In this document: positions 18,503-27,255 of the stretch, piece by piece
Position numbering within the stretch: the stretch's first letter is position 1
Layout: each line of letters starts with the position of its first letter
Assembly (NCBI RefSeq): GCF_014334135.1
Contig: NZ_CP060497.1
Span: forward strand, 4,154,001-4,218,000
Source: Olivibacter sp. SDN3
GTDB lineage: Bacteria; Bacteroidota; Bacteroidia; Sphingobacteriales; Sphingobacteriaceae
Length of the DNA: 64,000 nucleotides
Direction: 5' to 3'
Notes under the pieces: generated by a model
What the model was told of the DNA's origin: nothing
The model's database searches: none
Seen by the model: only the letters and a program-made list of their open reading frames with translations
Made by a program: the position numbers and the translations under genes

Positions 18503-18814
18503 ATGTACGCAATAGTAAATATAGCCGGACAGCAATTTAAGGTTGCAAAAGACCAACATCTTTTCGTGCACCGTTTACAGGGGGATGAGGGCGCTAGTAT
18601 TGAATTTGACAATGTATTGTTAGCAGAAGATGGCGGTAAGTTTACAGTTGGAACTCCAAGTGTAGCTGGCGCTAAGGTCTCGGCTAAAATTTTGTCGCAT
18701 TTAAAAGGAGATAAAGTGATTGTTTTCAAGAAGAAACGCCGTAAAGGTTATAAAAAGAAAAATGGTCACCGTCAGCAATTCACTAAGATCCAGATCACTG
18801 GAATTACTTTATAA
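18503..18814 (+). CDS. rplU: 50S ribosomal protein bL21
   Basis: 103 residues, the normal bL21 length. N-terminus [18 protein letters not shown] and the C-terminal [26 protein letters not shown] block are diagnostic. A component of the large subunit that contacts 23S rRNA. Adjacent rpmA follows after 49 bp, the usual rplU-rpmA pair. Confidence 0.98.
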   Translation: MYAIVNIAGQQFKVAKDQHLFVHRLQGDEGASIEFDNVLLAEDGGKFTVGTPSVAGAKVSAKILSHLKGDKVIVFKKKRRKGYKKKNGHRQQFTKIQITGITL

Positions 18815-18863
18815 AATTGATTTTTAAATGAGATAGGGATGCCTATCATAAAGGAAATAAAAC

Positions 18864-19136
18864 ATGGCTCATAAAAAAGGTGCGGGTAGTTCAAAGAACG
18901 GTCGCGAATCACATAGCAAACGATTAGGTGTTAAAATTTTTGGTGGTCAACATGCTGTTGCAGGTAATATAATCGTACGTCAAAGGGGTACAAAACATCA
19001 TCCAGACAAAAATGTAGGGTTAGGTAAAGATCATACCTTGTTTGCATTAGTTGATGGAAAAGTTGTATTCCGTAAGAAAGCTGACAATAAATCATATGTG
19101 TCGGTAGTTCCTGTAGAAAACAACGCAACCGCTTAG
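18864..19136 (+). CDS. rpmA: 50S ribosomal protein bL27
   Basis: 90 residues. Sequence [16 protein letters not shown], with [23 protein letters not shown] in the middle, identifies bL27, whose N-terminal tail reaches the peptidyl-transferase centre. There is no Firmicutes-type cleaved N-terminal extension: it begins directly with MAHKKG. Confidence 0.98.
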   Translation: MAHKKGAGSSKNGRESHSKRLGVKIFGGQHAVAGNIIVRQRGTKHHPDKNVGLGKDHTLFALVDGKVVFRKKADNKSYVSVVPVENNATA

Positions 19137-19166
19137 TATTCTTTAAGCTATAAAAAAAGAATTATA

Positions 19167-19205
19167 ACCGTAAACGGCTATCTTTATAGTTGTTTACGGT
19201 TTTTT
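19167..19205 (+). terminator. rplU-rpmA terminator
   Basis: ACCGTAAAC (19167-19175) pairs with GTTTACGGT (19192-19200) over a 16-nt loop and is followed by a T-run. It lies 30 bp after the rpmA stop. Confidence 0.85.
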
Positions 19206-19233
19206 ATTTAATAGTGGTAAATTGTTCAATCTA

Positions 19234-20310
19234 ATGAAGCAGCATTTTTATATAAATTTTTTAAAGCGAGCAATATGGTTTATCTTAATTTTCGGTTTAA
19301 AGTTAGGGAGCGCAGATGCGCAGGAAGGTGAAATGATAATTGCCCAACCACAATATATAAAGGATGAGTTCGTTTTTACCGAAGCTCCATTTGAAAGTTG
19401 CCATGCTGCCACTATAGTAGATGCCGGGGATGGACATTTAATAGCGGCTTGGTTTGCGGGTAAACACGAAGGGAATGCGGATGTTGGTATATGGGTATCA
19501 CATCATATGGGTGATTTTTGGAGCGCACCAATTGAGGTAGCTGCAGGAGCTGATAGTCTTGGTCAACCGACAGCCTGTTGGAACCCCGTTCTCTTTAAAT
19601 CGAGAGCTGGTAAGTTGTTTTTACATTATAAAGTAGGCAAATCACCAAGAGAATGGTGGGCGGAAGTGATTGTTTCAGATGATAAAGGCTCTACATGGAG
19701 CAAACCAAAGAAACTTCCGGAAAATATGTTGGGGCCGATTAAGAACAAACCACTACAGTTAGCCAACGGTGATATTCTTTACCCATCAAGTACCGAGAGC
19801 ATAGACGATAAAAAGTGGCGTATTCATTTGGAGAAAAGTGACAGTTTAGGAAATAATTGGAAGAGAATAGCAATTGATAACAATAATTTTAATGCTATAC
19901 AGCCAAGTATATTGTCTTATAAAGACAACCGCTTGCAATTATTAGCTAGAAGTCGTAATAATAAAATTGTGAGTAGCTGGTCGTATGATAATGGAAAAAA
20001 TTGGACAGCGCTTGATCCTACCCATTTACCTAACCCCAATTCAGGATCAGATGCGGTAACATTATCAAACGGTTTACAGCTTTTAGTTTATAATCCTTTA
20101 CTGGCCGGTAAAAACTGGTGGGAGGGACGTTCTGTTTTGAAGCTTGCTTCATCTACCGATGGCATAAACTGGGAAGAAGTTCATACATTGGAAGAAAAAG
20201 AAAAGGGAGAATATAGCTATCCGGCCATTATTCAAAGTGCAGATGGTTTTATCCATATGGTATATACTTATGATAGAAAGTGTATAAAATACATTAAGTT
20301 TAAGCCTTGA
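19234..20310 (+). CDS. Exported BNR/Asp-box repeat protein (sialidase-fold)
   Basis: 358 residues from the ATG at 19234 (a TTG at 19222 is in frame). N-terminal signal peptide ending near GSADAQ. The body is a six-bladed propeller type with Asp boxes SDDKGSTW, SYDNGKNW and SSTDGINW, and the BNR_2 opening PFESCHAATIVDAGDGHLIA. Canonical sialidases have an N-terminal FRIP motif holding a catalytic Arg; none is seen, so sialidase activity should not be assumed. It may act on another acidic or plant/animal glycan. Single gene between the rpmA terminator and asnB. Confidence 0.7.
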   Translation: MKQHFYINFLKRAIWFILIFGLKLGSADAQEGEMIIAQPQYIKDEFVFTEAPFESCHAATIVDAGDGHLIAAWFAGKHEGNADVGIWVSHHMGDFWSAPIEVAAGADSLGQPTACWNPVLFKSRAGKLFLHYKVGKSPREWWAEVIVSDDKGSTWSKPKKLPENMLGPIKNKPLQLANGDILYPSSTESIDDKKWRIHLEKSDSLGNNWKRIAIDNNNFNAIQPSILSYKDNRLQLLARSRNNKIVSSWSYDNGKNWTALDPTHLPNPNSGSDAVTLSNGLQLLVYNPLLAGKNWWEGRSVLKLASSTDGINWEEVHTLEEKEKGEYSYPAIIQSADGFIHMVYTYDRKCIKYIKFKP

Positions 20311-20509
20311 TAAACAATAGCTTGTGCAGGTTTTTATCGAAGTAATGTATTCAATATTAATGCTATTGTTTTGTATGATTTTTCAAAGAAATGTAACAAT
20401 TGTTGTTAAAATTATTAAAATAATATTAATATATTGCAAATATCGAATAATTTTTCGTTAATTTGTGTACATTTATAATTGTATAAAAAGCTGATAAAAA
20501 AATTGATTT

Positions 20510-22210
20510 ATGTGTGGAATTATTGGTGCATTTGATTTAAAGGTTAAATCACAGGATCTCCGTCCTCAAGTATTGGAGATGTCCAAAAAAATTCGTCACC
20601 GTGGTCCTGACTGGTCGGGCATCTACAGCTCAGATAAAGCCATATTAGCGCACGAGCGTTTGGCAATTGTAGACCCGCAATCAGGTAAACAACCATTGTA
20701 CAGTGAAGATAAAAGTGTTGTGCTGGCAGTTAACGGAGAGATTTACAATCATCGTGAACTCCGTGAAAGGCTCCCAAATTATAATTTTTCCACTAATTCT
20801 GATTGTGAAGTAATCTTAGCGCTTTATAAGGAAAAGGGAATAGATTTTCTAGAAGATTTAAATGGTATTTTTGCTTTTGCACTTTATGATATAGCAAATG
20901 ATGTTTATTTAATTGCACGAGACCATATAGGCATTATCCCTTTTTATATGGGATGGGATAAAAAGGGGAATTTTTATGTTTCTTCTGAACTGAAAGCCTT
21001 AGAGGGCATTTGTAATAAAATTGAAGAATTTAAGCCGGGTCATTATATTTACAGCAAGCAAGGGCAGGATTTTCAGCCTTGGTATAAAAGAGCATGGCGT
21101 GACTATGCAGATGTTGAAACGAACGTATCTGATATAGCTGTTCTACGTAAAGGATTAGAGGATGCTGTGCACCGGCAAATGATGTCTGATGTGCCCTACG
21201 GGGTATTACTATCTGGTGGTTTAGACTCTTCCATTATTGCAGCTATTACAAAGAAATTTGCATCGAAACGTATCGAAACAGATGATCGCGAGAATGCTTG
21301 GTACCCCGCTCTTCATTCTTTTGCAGTAGGTTTAAAAGGCTCTCCAGATTTGGCAGCTGCGCAGAAGGCAGCTGATCATATCGGCACTATACACCATGAA
21401 ATACATTTTACTATCCAAGAGGGATTGGATGCCATTCGAGACGTGATCTATCACTTGGAAACGTATGATGTTACAACTATCCGTGCATCTACTCCTATGT
21501 ACCTTTTAGGTAGAGTTATTAAATCTATGGGTATAAAAATGGTGTTAAGTGGTGAAGGTTCAGATGAATTGTTTGGAGGATATTTATATTTTCACAAGGC
21601 TCCAAACCCACAAGCATTTCATGAGGAAACGGTACGTAAGCTAGGAAAACTCCATTTGTATGATTGCCTACGTGCCAACAAATCTTTGGCAGCATGGGGA
21701 ATTGAAGGGAGAGTTCCATTTTTAGACAAGGAATTTATGGATATTGCAATGCGATTGAACCCTGCAGATAAAATGGCTGGTAATGGAAAAATGGAAAAAT
21801 GGATTCTCCGCAAAGCTTTTGAAGATTATTTACCAGAGAGCATCGCTTGGCGTCAAAAAGAGCAATTTTCTGACGGCGTAGGTTATAACTGGATCGACAC
21901 GTTAAAGGCTGAAGCTATTAAAGCCGTTACCGACGAAGAATTGGCAAATGCGAGGTACCGTTTTCCTGTTAATCCACCAATGTCTAAGGAAGAATACTAT
22001 TACAGAAGTATCTTTAGTGAGCATTTTCCTTCGGATTCTGCCGCTTCTTGCGTGCCATCTGTAAAATCGGTTGCTTGTAGTACACCAGAGGCTTTGGCTT
22101 GGGATGCTTCTTTCCAAAACCTTAATGATCCTTCAGGCCGGGCTGTATCCAACGTACACAACGACGGTTATGAGAAGGAGAAGGATAATAAAGCTAAATT
22201 GGCTGTTTAA
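20510..22210 (+). CDS. asnB: Asparagine synthase (glutamine-hydrolysing), AsnB type
   Basis: 566 residues. The N-terminal class II glutaminase domain begins MCGIIGAF with Cys2 as nucleophile after Met removal. The C-terminal synthetase domain has the ATP pyrophosphatase loop LLSGGLDSSIIAA and GEGSDELFGGYLYF. Uses ATP, glutamine and aspartate to make asparagine. Length (E. coli 554) and order are complete. A strong terminator follows at 22243. Confidence 0.96.
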   Translation: MCGIIGAFDLKVKSQDLRPQVLEMSKKIRHRGPDWSGIYSSDKAILAHERLAIVDPQSGKQPLYSEDKSVVLAVNGEIYNHRELRERLPNYNFSTNSDCEVILALYKEKGIDFLEDLNGIFAFALYDIANDVYLIARDHIGIIPFYMGWDKKGNFYVSSELKALEGICNKIEEFKPGHYIYSKQGQDFQPWYKRAWRDYADVETNVSDIAVLRKGLEDAVHRQMMSDVPYGVLLSGGLDSSIIAAITKKFASKRIETDDRENAWYPALHSFAVGLKGSPDLAAAQKAADHIGTIHHEIHFTIQEGLDAIRDVIYHLETYDVTTIRASTPMYLLGRVIKSMGIKMVLSGEGSDELFGGYLYFHKAPNPQAFHEETVRKLGKLHLYDCLRANKSLAAWGIEGRVPFLDKEFMDIAMRLNPADKMAGNGKMEKWILRKAFEDYLPESIAWRQKEQFSDGVGYNWIDTLKAEAIKAVTDEELANARYRFPVNPPMSKEEYYYRSIFSEHFPSDSAASCVPSVKSVACSTPEALAWDASFQNLNDPSGRAVSNVHNDGYEKEKDNKAKLAV

Positions 22211-22242
22211 AAAGCCCTGTTAAAATAAGAATAGCATATTTA

Positions 22243-22276
22243 GGGATTAGTAGATATTACTAATCCCGTTTTTTTT
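22243..22276 (+). terminator. asnB terminator
   Basis: GGGATTAGTA (22243-22252) and TACTAATCCC (22258-22267) form a perfect 10-bp stem with a 5-nt loop, followed by G and a run of T. It also lies downstream of the convergent acyl-CoA ligase gene. Confidence 0.92.
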
Positions 22277-22303
22277 GACCTTTTTTTTTGGTTTTATATC
22301 TGA

Positions 22304-24205
22304 TCAATGGTTTTCGTAGAGTTCATTGATACTTTGCGCATAGACTTGTTCGATTATTTTTCTTTTTGCTTTTAAGGTAGGGGTGAGCTCGCCCGACTCA
22401 ATACTAAAAGGTGTGCGTTTCACTTTGAACGACCGAATCCTTTCAAACTTTGCTAACTCGTTGGATAAGCGCTTGACATCCTGTTCTATCCAATCTAAAA
22501 TAGCAACATCTTCGATAAAAGGATTTTCTTTGGTGAAATATCTCTCTCTTAGATTAAAAGTTTCTTTAAGTAGCTCTTGATTAGGCACAATAAGTGCAGT
22601 TAAGTATTCACGTTTATCACCAATTAGAAAAATTTGCTCGATGCGCTTGCTCTTCAAATAAGTGTTTTCTACAGGTGTAGGGTATACATTTTTCCCGTAA
22701 GCATTTACCAGCATATTTTTTAATCGATCAGTTATTTTTAGATTGCCCTTATAAAATTTACCAATATCTCCGGTATGAAACCAACCATCCGAATCTATTA
22801 CACTTTGCGTTTCTTCAGGTTTGTTCCAATAGCCTTTCATAATGCAATGGCCCCGAATAATAATCTCCCCTTCCTCGCTATTAAGACTAGGATCAAAACT
22901 TTGATGATTTTGTTTTGTGAATATTTCTAGGGTGTCAACATGCTGTATAGCTACTTCTATACCTGGTAGAATACGTCCTACGGTACCGTAAACTTGCCTG
23001 TAAAACTCTGTTACCGCTACGACCGGAGAAGTTTCTGTCAAGCCATAGCCCTCTAATACTTTAATGCCGATATTACCAAAAAATTCACCCACATTTTGTG
23101 GTAGTGCGCCACCGCCTGAGATCATAAACTTTAATTTTCCTCCTGTCTTTTCTTTAATTTTGCCGAAAACCAATTTATCTGCCAGTTTATGTTGTGCAGA
23201 TAAAATCGGGTTGATTTTTTTTAACCTTTCTTTTTTTTCTCTAACCGTCTTTCCTGTCTTGACAGCCCAGTTGAATATTCTGGCCTTAATAAGCCCCTGT
23301 TCTGTGCCGTTTTTTAACGCCTTATCGTGAATTTTCTCCAATAGCCTAGGTACTGCACACATAACGGTAGGCTTTACTTCGTACATGTTTTTAGCCAGCA
23401 AATCAATGCTTTGAGCAAAGGCTATTCTAGCACCCAACGCTAGACATACGTGATAAGTTGCCGTCCGCTCAAAAACATGAGATAATGGCAGGAAAGATAG
23501 GAAAATATCGTCTTGATCAACAACAGGGATCTGATCTAAACATCCCTTTACATTATTTGTCAAATTAGCGTGAGTTAGCATTACACCTTTGGGAGTACCA
23601 GTGGTTCCACTGGTATAAATAAGTGTAGAGATGTCAGAAATTAATAAGCCTTCACGCGCACTCGCTATATCTTTTGCGAAATTATATACCAATGATTTAC
23701 CTTCTTCAATAACTTTATGAAAAGGAATTACTCCAGCTGTTAGTTTGAGAGAATAGGTATACTTTTCATAACCATCAAAAGTCGGTATAATCCGCATAAG
23801 TGAAGGGCAATTATTAGCAATTTTTAGAATTTTACGTAACAGAAAAGGAGTATTAACAATAATAGTGCGTGCTCCTGAATCGTTTAGAATATATTCAGTA
23901 TCACTTTCAGGTAAGGTAGGGTAAATAGAAACATTTACAACACCTATTTGTTGTATCCCTTGATCAAAATATACATAAAAAGGAGAGTTTTCAAGTAACA
24001 AAGCCGCACGGTCTCCTTTTCTTATTCCGATAGACAGCAAATAGGCAGAAACGGCGTCAATATGGGCTATGGCAGTATGATAAGAGATTTCTTTCCAGGA
24101 TTGATCTTGATAATGAATAAGAAAGGGATGAGTAATGGGATGAATGTTTTTGACGACATTCCTTAACATCGCCGGAACGGTCATATCGGTATCGATGGGG
24201 TTCAT
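22304..24205 (-). CDS. AMP-forming long-chain fatty acid-CoA ligase family protein
   Basis: 633 residues, ANL superfamily. P-loop LIYTSGTTGTPKGVMLTH, the acyl-adenylate motif GYGLTETSPVV, and GWFHTGDIGKF before the mobile C-terminal domain with the LKNMLVNAYGKNVYP hinge. Activates fatty acids to acyl-CoA at the membrane. Resembles the FadD15/long-chain AMP-ligase branch common in Bacteroidota. No beta-oxidation genes are adjacent. Convergent with asnB. Confidence 0.92.
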   Translation of the reverse strand: MNPIDTDMTVPAMLRNVVKNIHPITHPFLIHYQDQSWKEISYHTAIAHIDAVSAYLLSIGIRKGDRAALLLENSPFYVYFDQGIQQIGVVNVSIYPTLPESDTEYILNDSGARTIIVNTPFLLRKILKIANNCPSLMRIIPTFDGYEKYTYSLKLTAGVIPFHKVIEEGKSLVYNFAKDIASAREGLLISDISTLIYTSGTTGTPKGVMLTHANLTNNVKGCLDQIPVVDQDDIFLSFLPLSHVFERTATYHVCLALGARIAFAQSIDLLAKNMYEVKPTVMCAVPRLLEKIHDKALKNGTEQGLIKARIFNWAVKTGKTVREKKERLKKINPILSAQHKLADKLVFGKIKEKTGGKLKFMISGGGALPQNVGEFFGNIGIKVLEGYGLTETSPVVAVTEFYRQVYGTVGRILPGIEVAIQHVDTLEIFTKQNHQSFDPSLNSEEGEIIIRGHCIMKGYWNKPEETQSVIDSDGWFHTGDIGKFYKGNLKITDRLKNMLVNAYGKNVYPTPVENTYLKSKRIEQIFLIGDKREYLTALIVPNQELLKETFNLRERYFTKENPFIEDVAILDWIEQDVKRLSNELAKFERIRSFKVKRTPFSIESGELTPTLKAKRKIIEQVYAQSINELYENH

Positions 24206-24399
24206 TGCTTTTACTTTATTCTATACTACTTTTCATGATATATAAATGCCCGGGTGTAATTGTCTGAACTACACTTCAACGGGTACAAATAAGTTTGTCA
24301 AACATGTTCACATAGGCATATAACCAGAAAGCAAAAGTAGGTATTTTAGAATTAAAAGAGAATAGCTATAAATTCGTGTTCATGAAGAAGAGTTAACGA

Positions 24400-24915
24400 T
24401 TATAAATCTTCACAACTAACCTTTTTGTAAATAATACTGAAATCTGATTGGTTGTCCGTTACCTGTCTGCCTACCTGTTGATCTACACTGTAAGGTTTCT
24501 GTTTTAATATATCGCCCTTTAGTAAAAATACAGTACGTAAAGTATCTTGCATTCCTTCCTGCATGAAACTCCATACTACATCCAGCGTATCACCCCTTTT
24601 TAAGCCGTTAATAGTACCGGCTCTTCCATCTTTTTCGAATGGCGACCAATGATGATTACCACTGACCTTTTCTCCGTTAATTGTTAAACTTACGTAGGAA
24701 GAGTCTTGGGTTTTTCTGTTACCACTCAGGTTCAGAAAACAATATTGCTGATCAATATATCCATCCTCTGACGGATTAGTCGTGGAATCTTTATCAATAA
24801 AGCTACTGTCTGCCCAATTTGCATGACTCGGTCTTTGTGCTTGTTGTTGGCAGGCAGCAAATAAGGTAGTAAAACATACTGCTATTGCGAAGTTAAAGTG
24901 GTGTGTCGTTTTCAT
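24400..24915 (-). CDS. Hypothetical lipoprotein
   Basis: 171 residues. Signal peptide with lipobox FAAC giving Cys22 as lipidated residue (MKTTHHFNFAIAVCFTTLF then AACQQQ). The rest is a soluble domain with repeated beta-like segments (SYVSLTINGEKVSGNHHWSPF, GTINGLKRGDTLDVVWSFMQ). No family recognised. Transcribed towards the acyl-CoA ligase gene direction but 194 bp away; role unknown. Confidence 0.7.
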   Translation of the reverse strand: MKTTHHFNFAIAVCFTTLFAACQQQAQRPSHANWADSSFIDKDSTTNPSEDGYIDQQYCFLNLSGNRKTQDSSYVSLTINGEKVSGNHHWSPFEKDGRAGTINGLKRGDTLDVVWSFMQEGMQDTLRTVFLLKGDILKQKPYSVDQQVGRQVTDNQSDFSIIYKKVSCEDL

Positions 24916-25026
24916 TCCCTTTGCAGATAAGTGTGGATAAACTTAACCATATTTATACACTTTTTCTACTTTTTTTGTTCGAGCTATTTTTTTCGTCCAA
25001 AAAAAGAAAATAAATCTATAAATGGC

Positions 25027-26520
25027 TCAACCCATAGCTGCATCTTCCACCGATTTTTTTAGAATTTCAACGGCTCTCGTGAGCTCATCAGTATCAAGGT
25101 TTCCGAACCCTAAGCGCATAGCGGTTACGCCATCGTTTTGATAGAGTAGGGTGTGAGGCAAATGTAACCTATTGTTCAGGCAGTTTTTACTAATACGCAT
25201 TAAATTTAACTCTTTGCTCCATTCAGACCATATTGCTAAACCTCCAGGTGGTGATTTAAAACGGACGTATTTACCCAATTCACGCGTTAACAAACCCGAT
25301 AAATGAGCACAACGCTCTTCATATATTTTTAATGCTTTTTTTAGATGACGGTGAATTTCGCCCTCAACTAAAAGCTCTCCAAGAGCCTGTTCCATTAGCA
25401 TATCACTTTGCCGGTCAATAATACGTCTAAAACTGCCTATTTCCTTAATTAAATTTTCGGGAGCGACCAAATATCCAGAACGTAAACCAGGAGCAAGCGA
25501 TTTGCAAAAAGAACCAATATAAACCACCATTCCCTCACTATCGGCGCTTGCAAGTGGTAATACGGGATTGCTAGTATAATGAAAGTCATAATCATAATCG
25601 TCTTCCAGAATAACAAAACCATACTTGGACGAAAGGTCGAGCAATTCCATGCGTCTTTCGGCACTTAGTGTGACAGTTGTAGGATAATGGTGGTGAGGGG
25701 TAATATAAACCATTCGTACCTTTTTCGACTGGCATAAAGCTTTAATGGCTTCTACAGATATACCCTGATTATCAACAGGAACAGCGTGTATGGTCGCACC
25801 GGCTTGCTGAAATATCATATTGGCAATATAATAACTTAAGTTTCCAACAATAATTAGGTCGCCTGGAGAAATTAATACACAGGCGGCAAGATATATTGCC
25901 ATATGTACACCCCTTGTGGTAAGTACATTCCCTTTATTTATGGGTAAACCTCTTGTATTATTTAGGTAAAATGCCAAGGTCTCCCGATAGAACTCATTCC
26001 CTTCAATATGCGAATAACCTAGGTGCTTTATACTTGTTTTACGCCTTAAAATACCTCCGTACATTTTTCCCAGTTTTTTCAAAGGCGCAATTCTTGTATC
26101 CGGAAGTCCATCACTAAATGCTAACTGACAGTTTGATAAAGAGGGAGGGTTATCTAATAATATATTTTGCTTAAAACTAAATCCTGTATGAGTGGGGTAA
26201 CTTGATAGATAAGTGCTGTTGTATAATAGGGGGTCGGGTTTTTCAAAGTCGGACTTACTACAAATAAAAGTTCCTTTATTTGGTTTTATAATTGTCCATC
26301 CCTGGGTATATAACTCTTCATATGCTGCAATAACTGTTTTTCTATGTACACCTAATTCTATACTCAGCGCTCGTGTACCAGGAAGCTGTATATCAGTAAC
26401 TAATACACGCCGTTGTATAGCGTTAATCAATTGTCTTGCAATCTGTAAATATACAGGTGTACTATTTCCTTTGTCTATTACAATAAGACTTTTGAATGGA
26501 ATTTTAACCGGACTACTCAT
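25027..26520 (-). CDS. MocR-type regulator (GntR winged helix fused to PLP aminotransferase fold)
   Basis: 497 residues. Residues about 15-90 form a GntR winged helix (PVYLQIARQLINAIQR, then LPGTRALSIELGVHRKTVIAAYEEL). The remainder is a class I aminotransferase fold with the PLP lysine K340 in YIGSFCKSLAPGLRSGY and the HHHYPTTVTL active-site region. MocR proteins use PLP to sense amino compounds. It diverges from the ferritin-like/bioFDBA operon with only 81 bp between start codons, so it probably controls biotin genes; PdxR-type control of vitamin B6 is an alternative. Confidence 0.88.
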   Translation of the reverse strand: MSSPVKIPFKSLIVIDKGNSTPVYLQIARQLINAIQRRVLVTDIQLPGTRALSIELGVHRKTVIAAYEELYTQGWTIIKPNKGTFICSKSDFEKPDPLLYNSTYLSSYPTHTGFSFKQNILLDNPPSLSNCQLAFSDGLPDTRIAPLKKLGKMYGGILRRKTSIKHLGYSHIEGNEFYRETLAFYLNNTRGLPINKGNVLTTRGVHMAIYLAACVLISPGDLIIVGNLSYYIANMIFQQAGATIHAVPVDNQGISVEAIKALCQSKKVRMVYITPHHHYPTTVTLSAERRMELLDLSSKYGFVILEDDYDYDFHYTSNPVLPLASADSEGMVVYIGSFCKSLAPGLRSGYLVAPENLIKEIGSFRRIIDRQSDMLMEQALGELLVEGEIHRHLKKALKIYEERCAHLSGLLTRELGKYVRFKSPPGGLAIWSEWSKELNLMRISKNCLNNRLHLPHTLLYQNDGVTAMRLGFGNLDTDELTRAVEILKKSVEDAAMG

Positions 26521-26532
26521 TATATGCTATCT

Positions 26533-26575
26533 GGACTATCTATATCGTCCGGCAAGATACTATTTTTGAACCGGA
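26533..26575 (+). promoter_or_regulatory. Bio operon promoter and candidate regulator sites
   Basis: TATTTTTG at 26561-26568 is a full -7 match on the plus strand, 34 bases before the first ATG of the operon. Two inverted repeats flank or cover it: GGAC (26533-26536) with GTCC (26547-26550), and TCCGG (26548-26552) with CCGGA (26571-26575). These are plausible MocR-binding elements. Confidence 0.45.
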
Positions 26576-26601
26576 AAAGATATTATACTAATCTCAATAA
26601 T

Positions 26602-27255
26602 ATGGAAACATCATACTGTAGCACTTTTAACGATACTTTGGCTATTAAAAACTTATTTGAGAAAATAATTCCCAATAATTATTTACATGCGAAATTTCTA
26701 AATACTTTATCTCTTATGGAGAATACTGGTGCTCGGAAGATATCGGCATCAGAGGATACATCAACAACAACTTTAATGGTGCTGAAGCATGCCGCAGAGG
26801 AGCACCGACATGCATTTTACTTAAAAAAACAAATGCTGAAATTACAGCAGGGCCTATATAATAACACCTATACAGAACAGGAACTGCTAGCTCCAGTAGC
26901 GAGTAGACAGTATCTACATAAACTGGACGTATCCACCTCTAGATACTTGAAAAATAATATGAAAATTTCCGGTAAAGCGTTGCGGTTCGGCGCGTATTTG
27001 TTCGTTACCTATGCTATTGAAGTGCGTGCTGATAAATTATACCCATGTTACCAGACCATGCTCACACGCTTATCTAGCAAAGTAAATGTGAAGTCTATTA
27101 TTTTGGAAGAACAAGGACATTTAGAAGAAATGGTTACGCAATTACGGTCTTTTTCTTCGAGATGGGAAGATCACGCGCAATATATACTGGCGATTGAAAG
27201 TAGTCTGTTTAAGGAGTGGTTGAAATCTTTGGAACATGAGGTATATGTGTCCTAA
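26602..27255 (+). CDS. Ferritin-like di-iron protein, first gene of the biotin operon
   Basis: 217 residues from the ATG at 26602; an in-frame ATG at 26524 precedes the visible -7 box and is rejected. Predicted to be all-helical, with the complete ferritin-type di-iron ligand pattern: E40 (helix 1), E67-H-R-H70 (helix 2), E140 (helix 3) and E170-Q-G-H173 (helix 4). That arrangement is used by di-iron oxygenases, desaturases and MiaE-like hydroxylases. It overlaps the probable bioF start by 20 bp and precedes bioF-bioD-bioB-bioA. No named family recognised. A redox role in biotin precursor (pimeloyl-thioester) formation is inferred from position; the chemistry is unproven. Confidence 0.72.
   Translation: METSYCSTFNDTLAIKNLFEKIIPNNYLHAKFLNTLSLMENTGARKISASEDTSTTTLMVLKHAAEEHRHAFYLKKQMLKLQQGLYNNTYTEQELLAPVASRQYLHKLDVSTSRYLKNNMKISGKALRFGAYLFVTYAIEVRADKLYPCYQTMLTRLSSKVNVKSIILEEQGHLEEMVTQLRSFSSRWEDHAQYILAIESSLFKEWLKSLEHEVYVS

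Noticed and set aside
18433-18729. 98-residue frame antisense to rplU
   Set aside because: rplU is certain and conserved; the antisense frame has no independent support.
19234-20310. Calling the BNR protein a sialidase
   Set aside because: No FRIP motif seen; fold alone does not prove activity.
26524-26601. N-terminal extension of the ferritin-like protein
   Set aside because: Starts upstream of the -7 box at 26561; the extension is basic and unlike a conserved domain.
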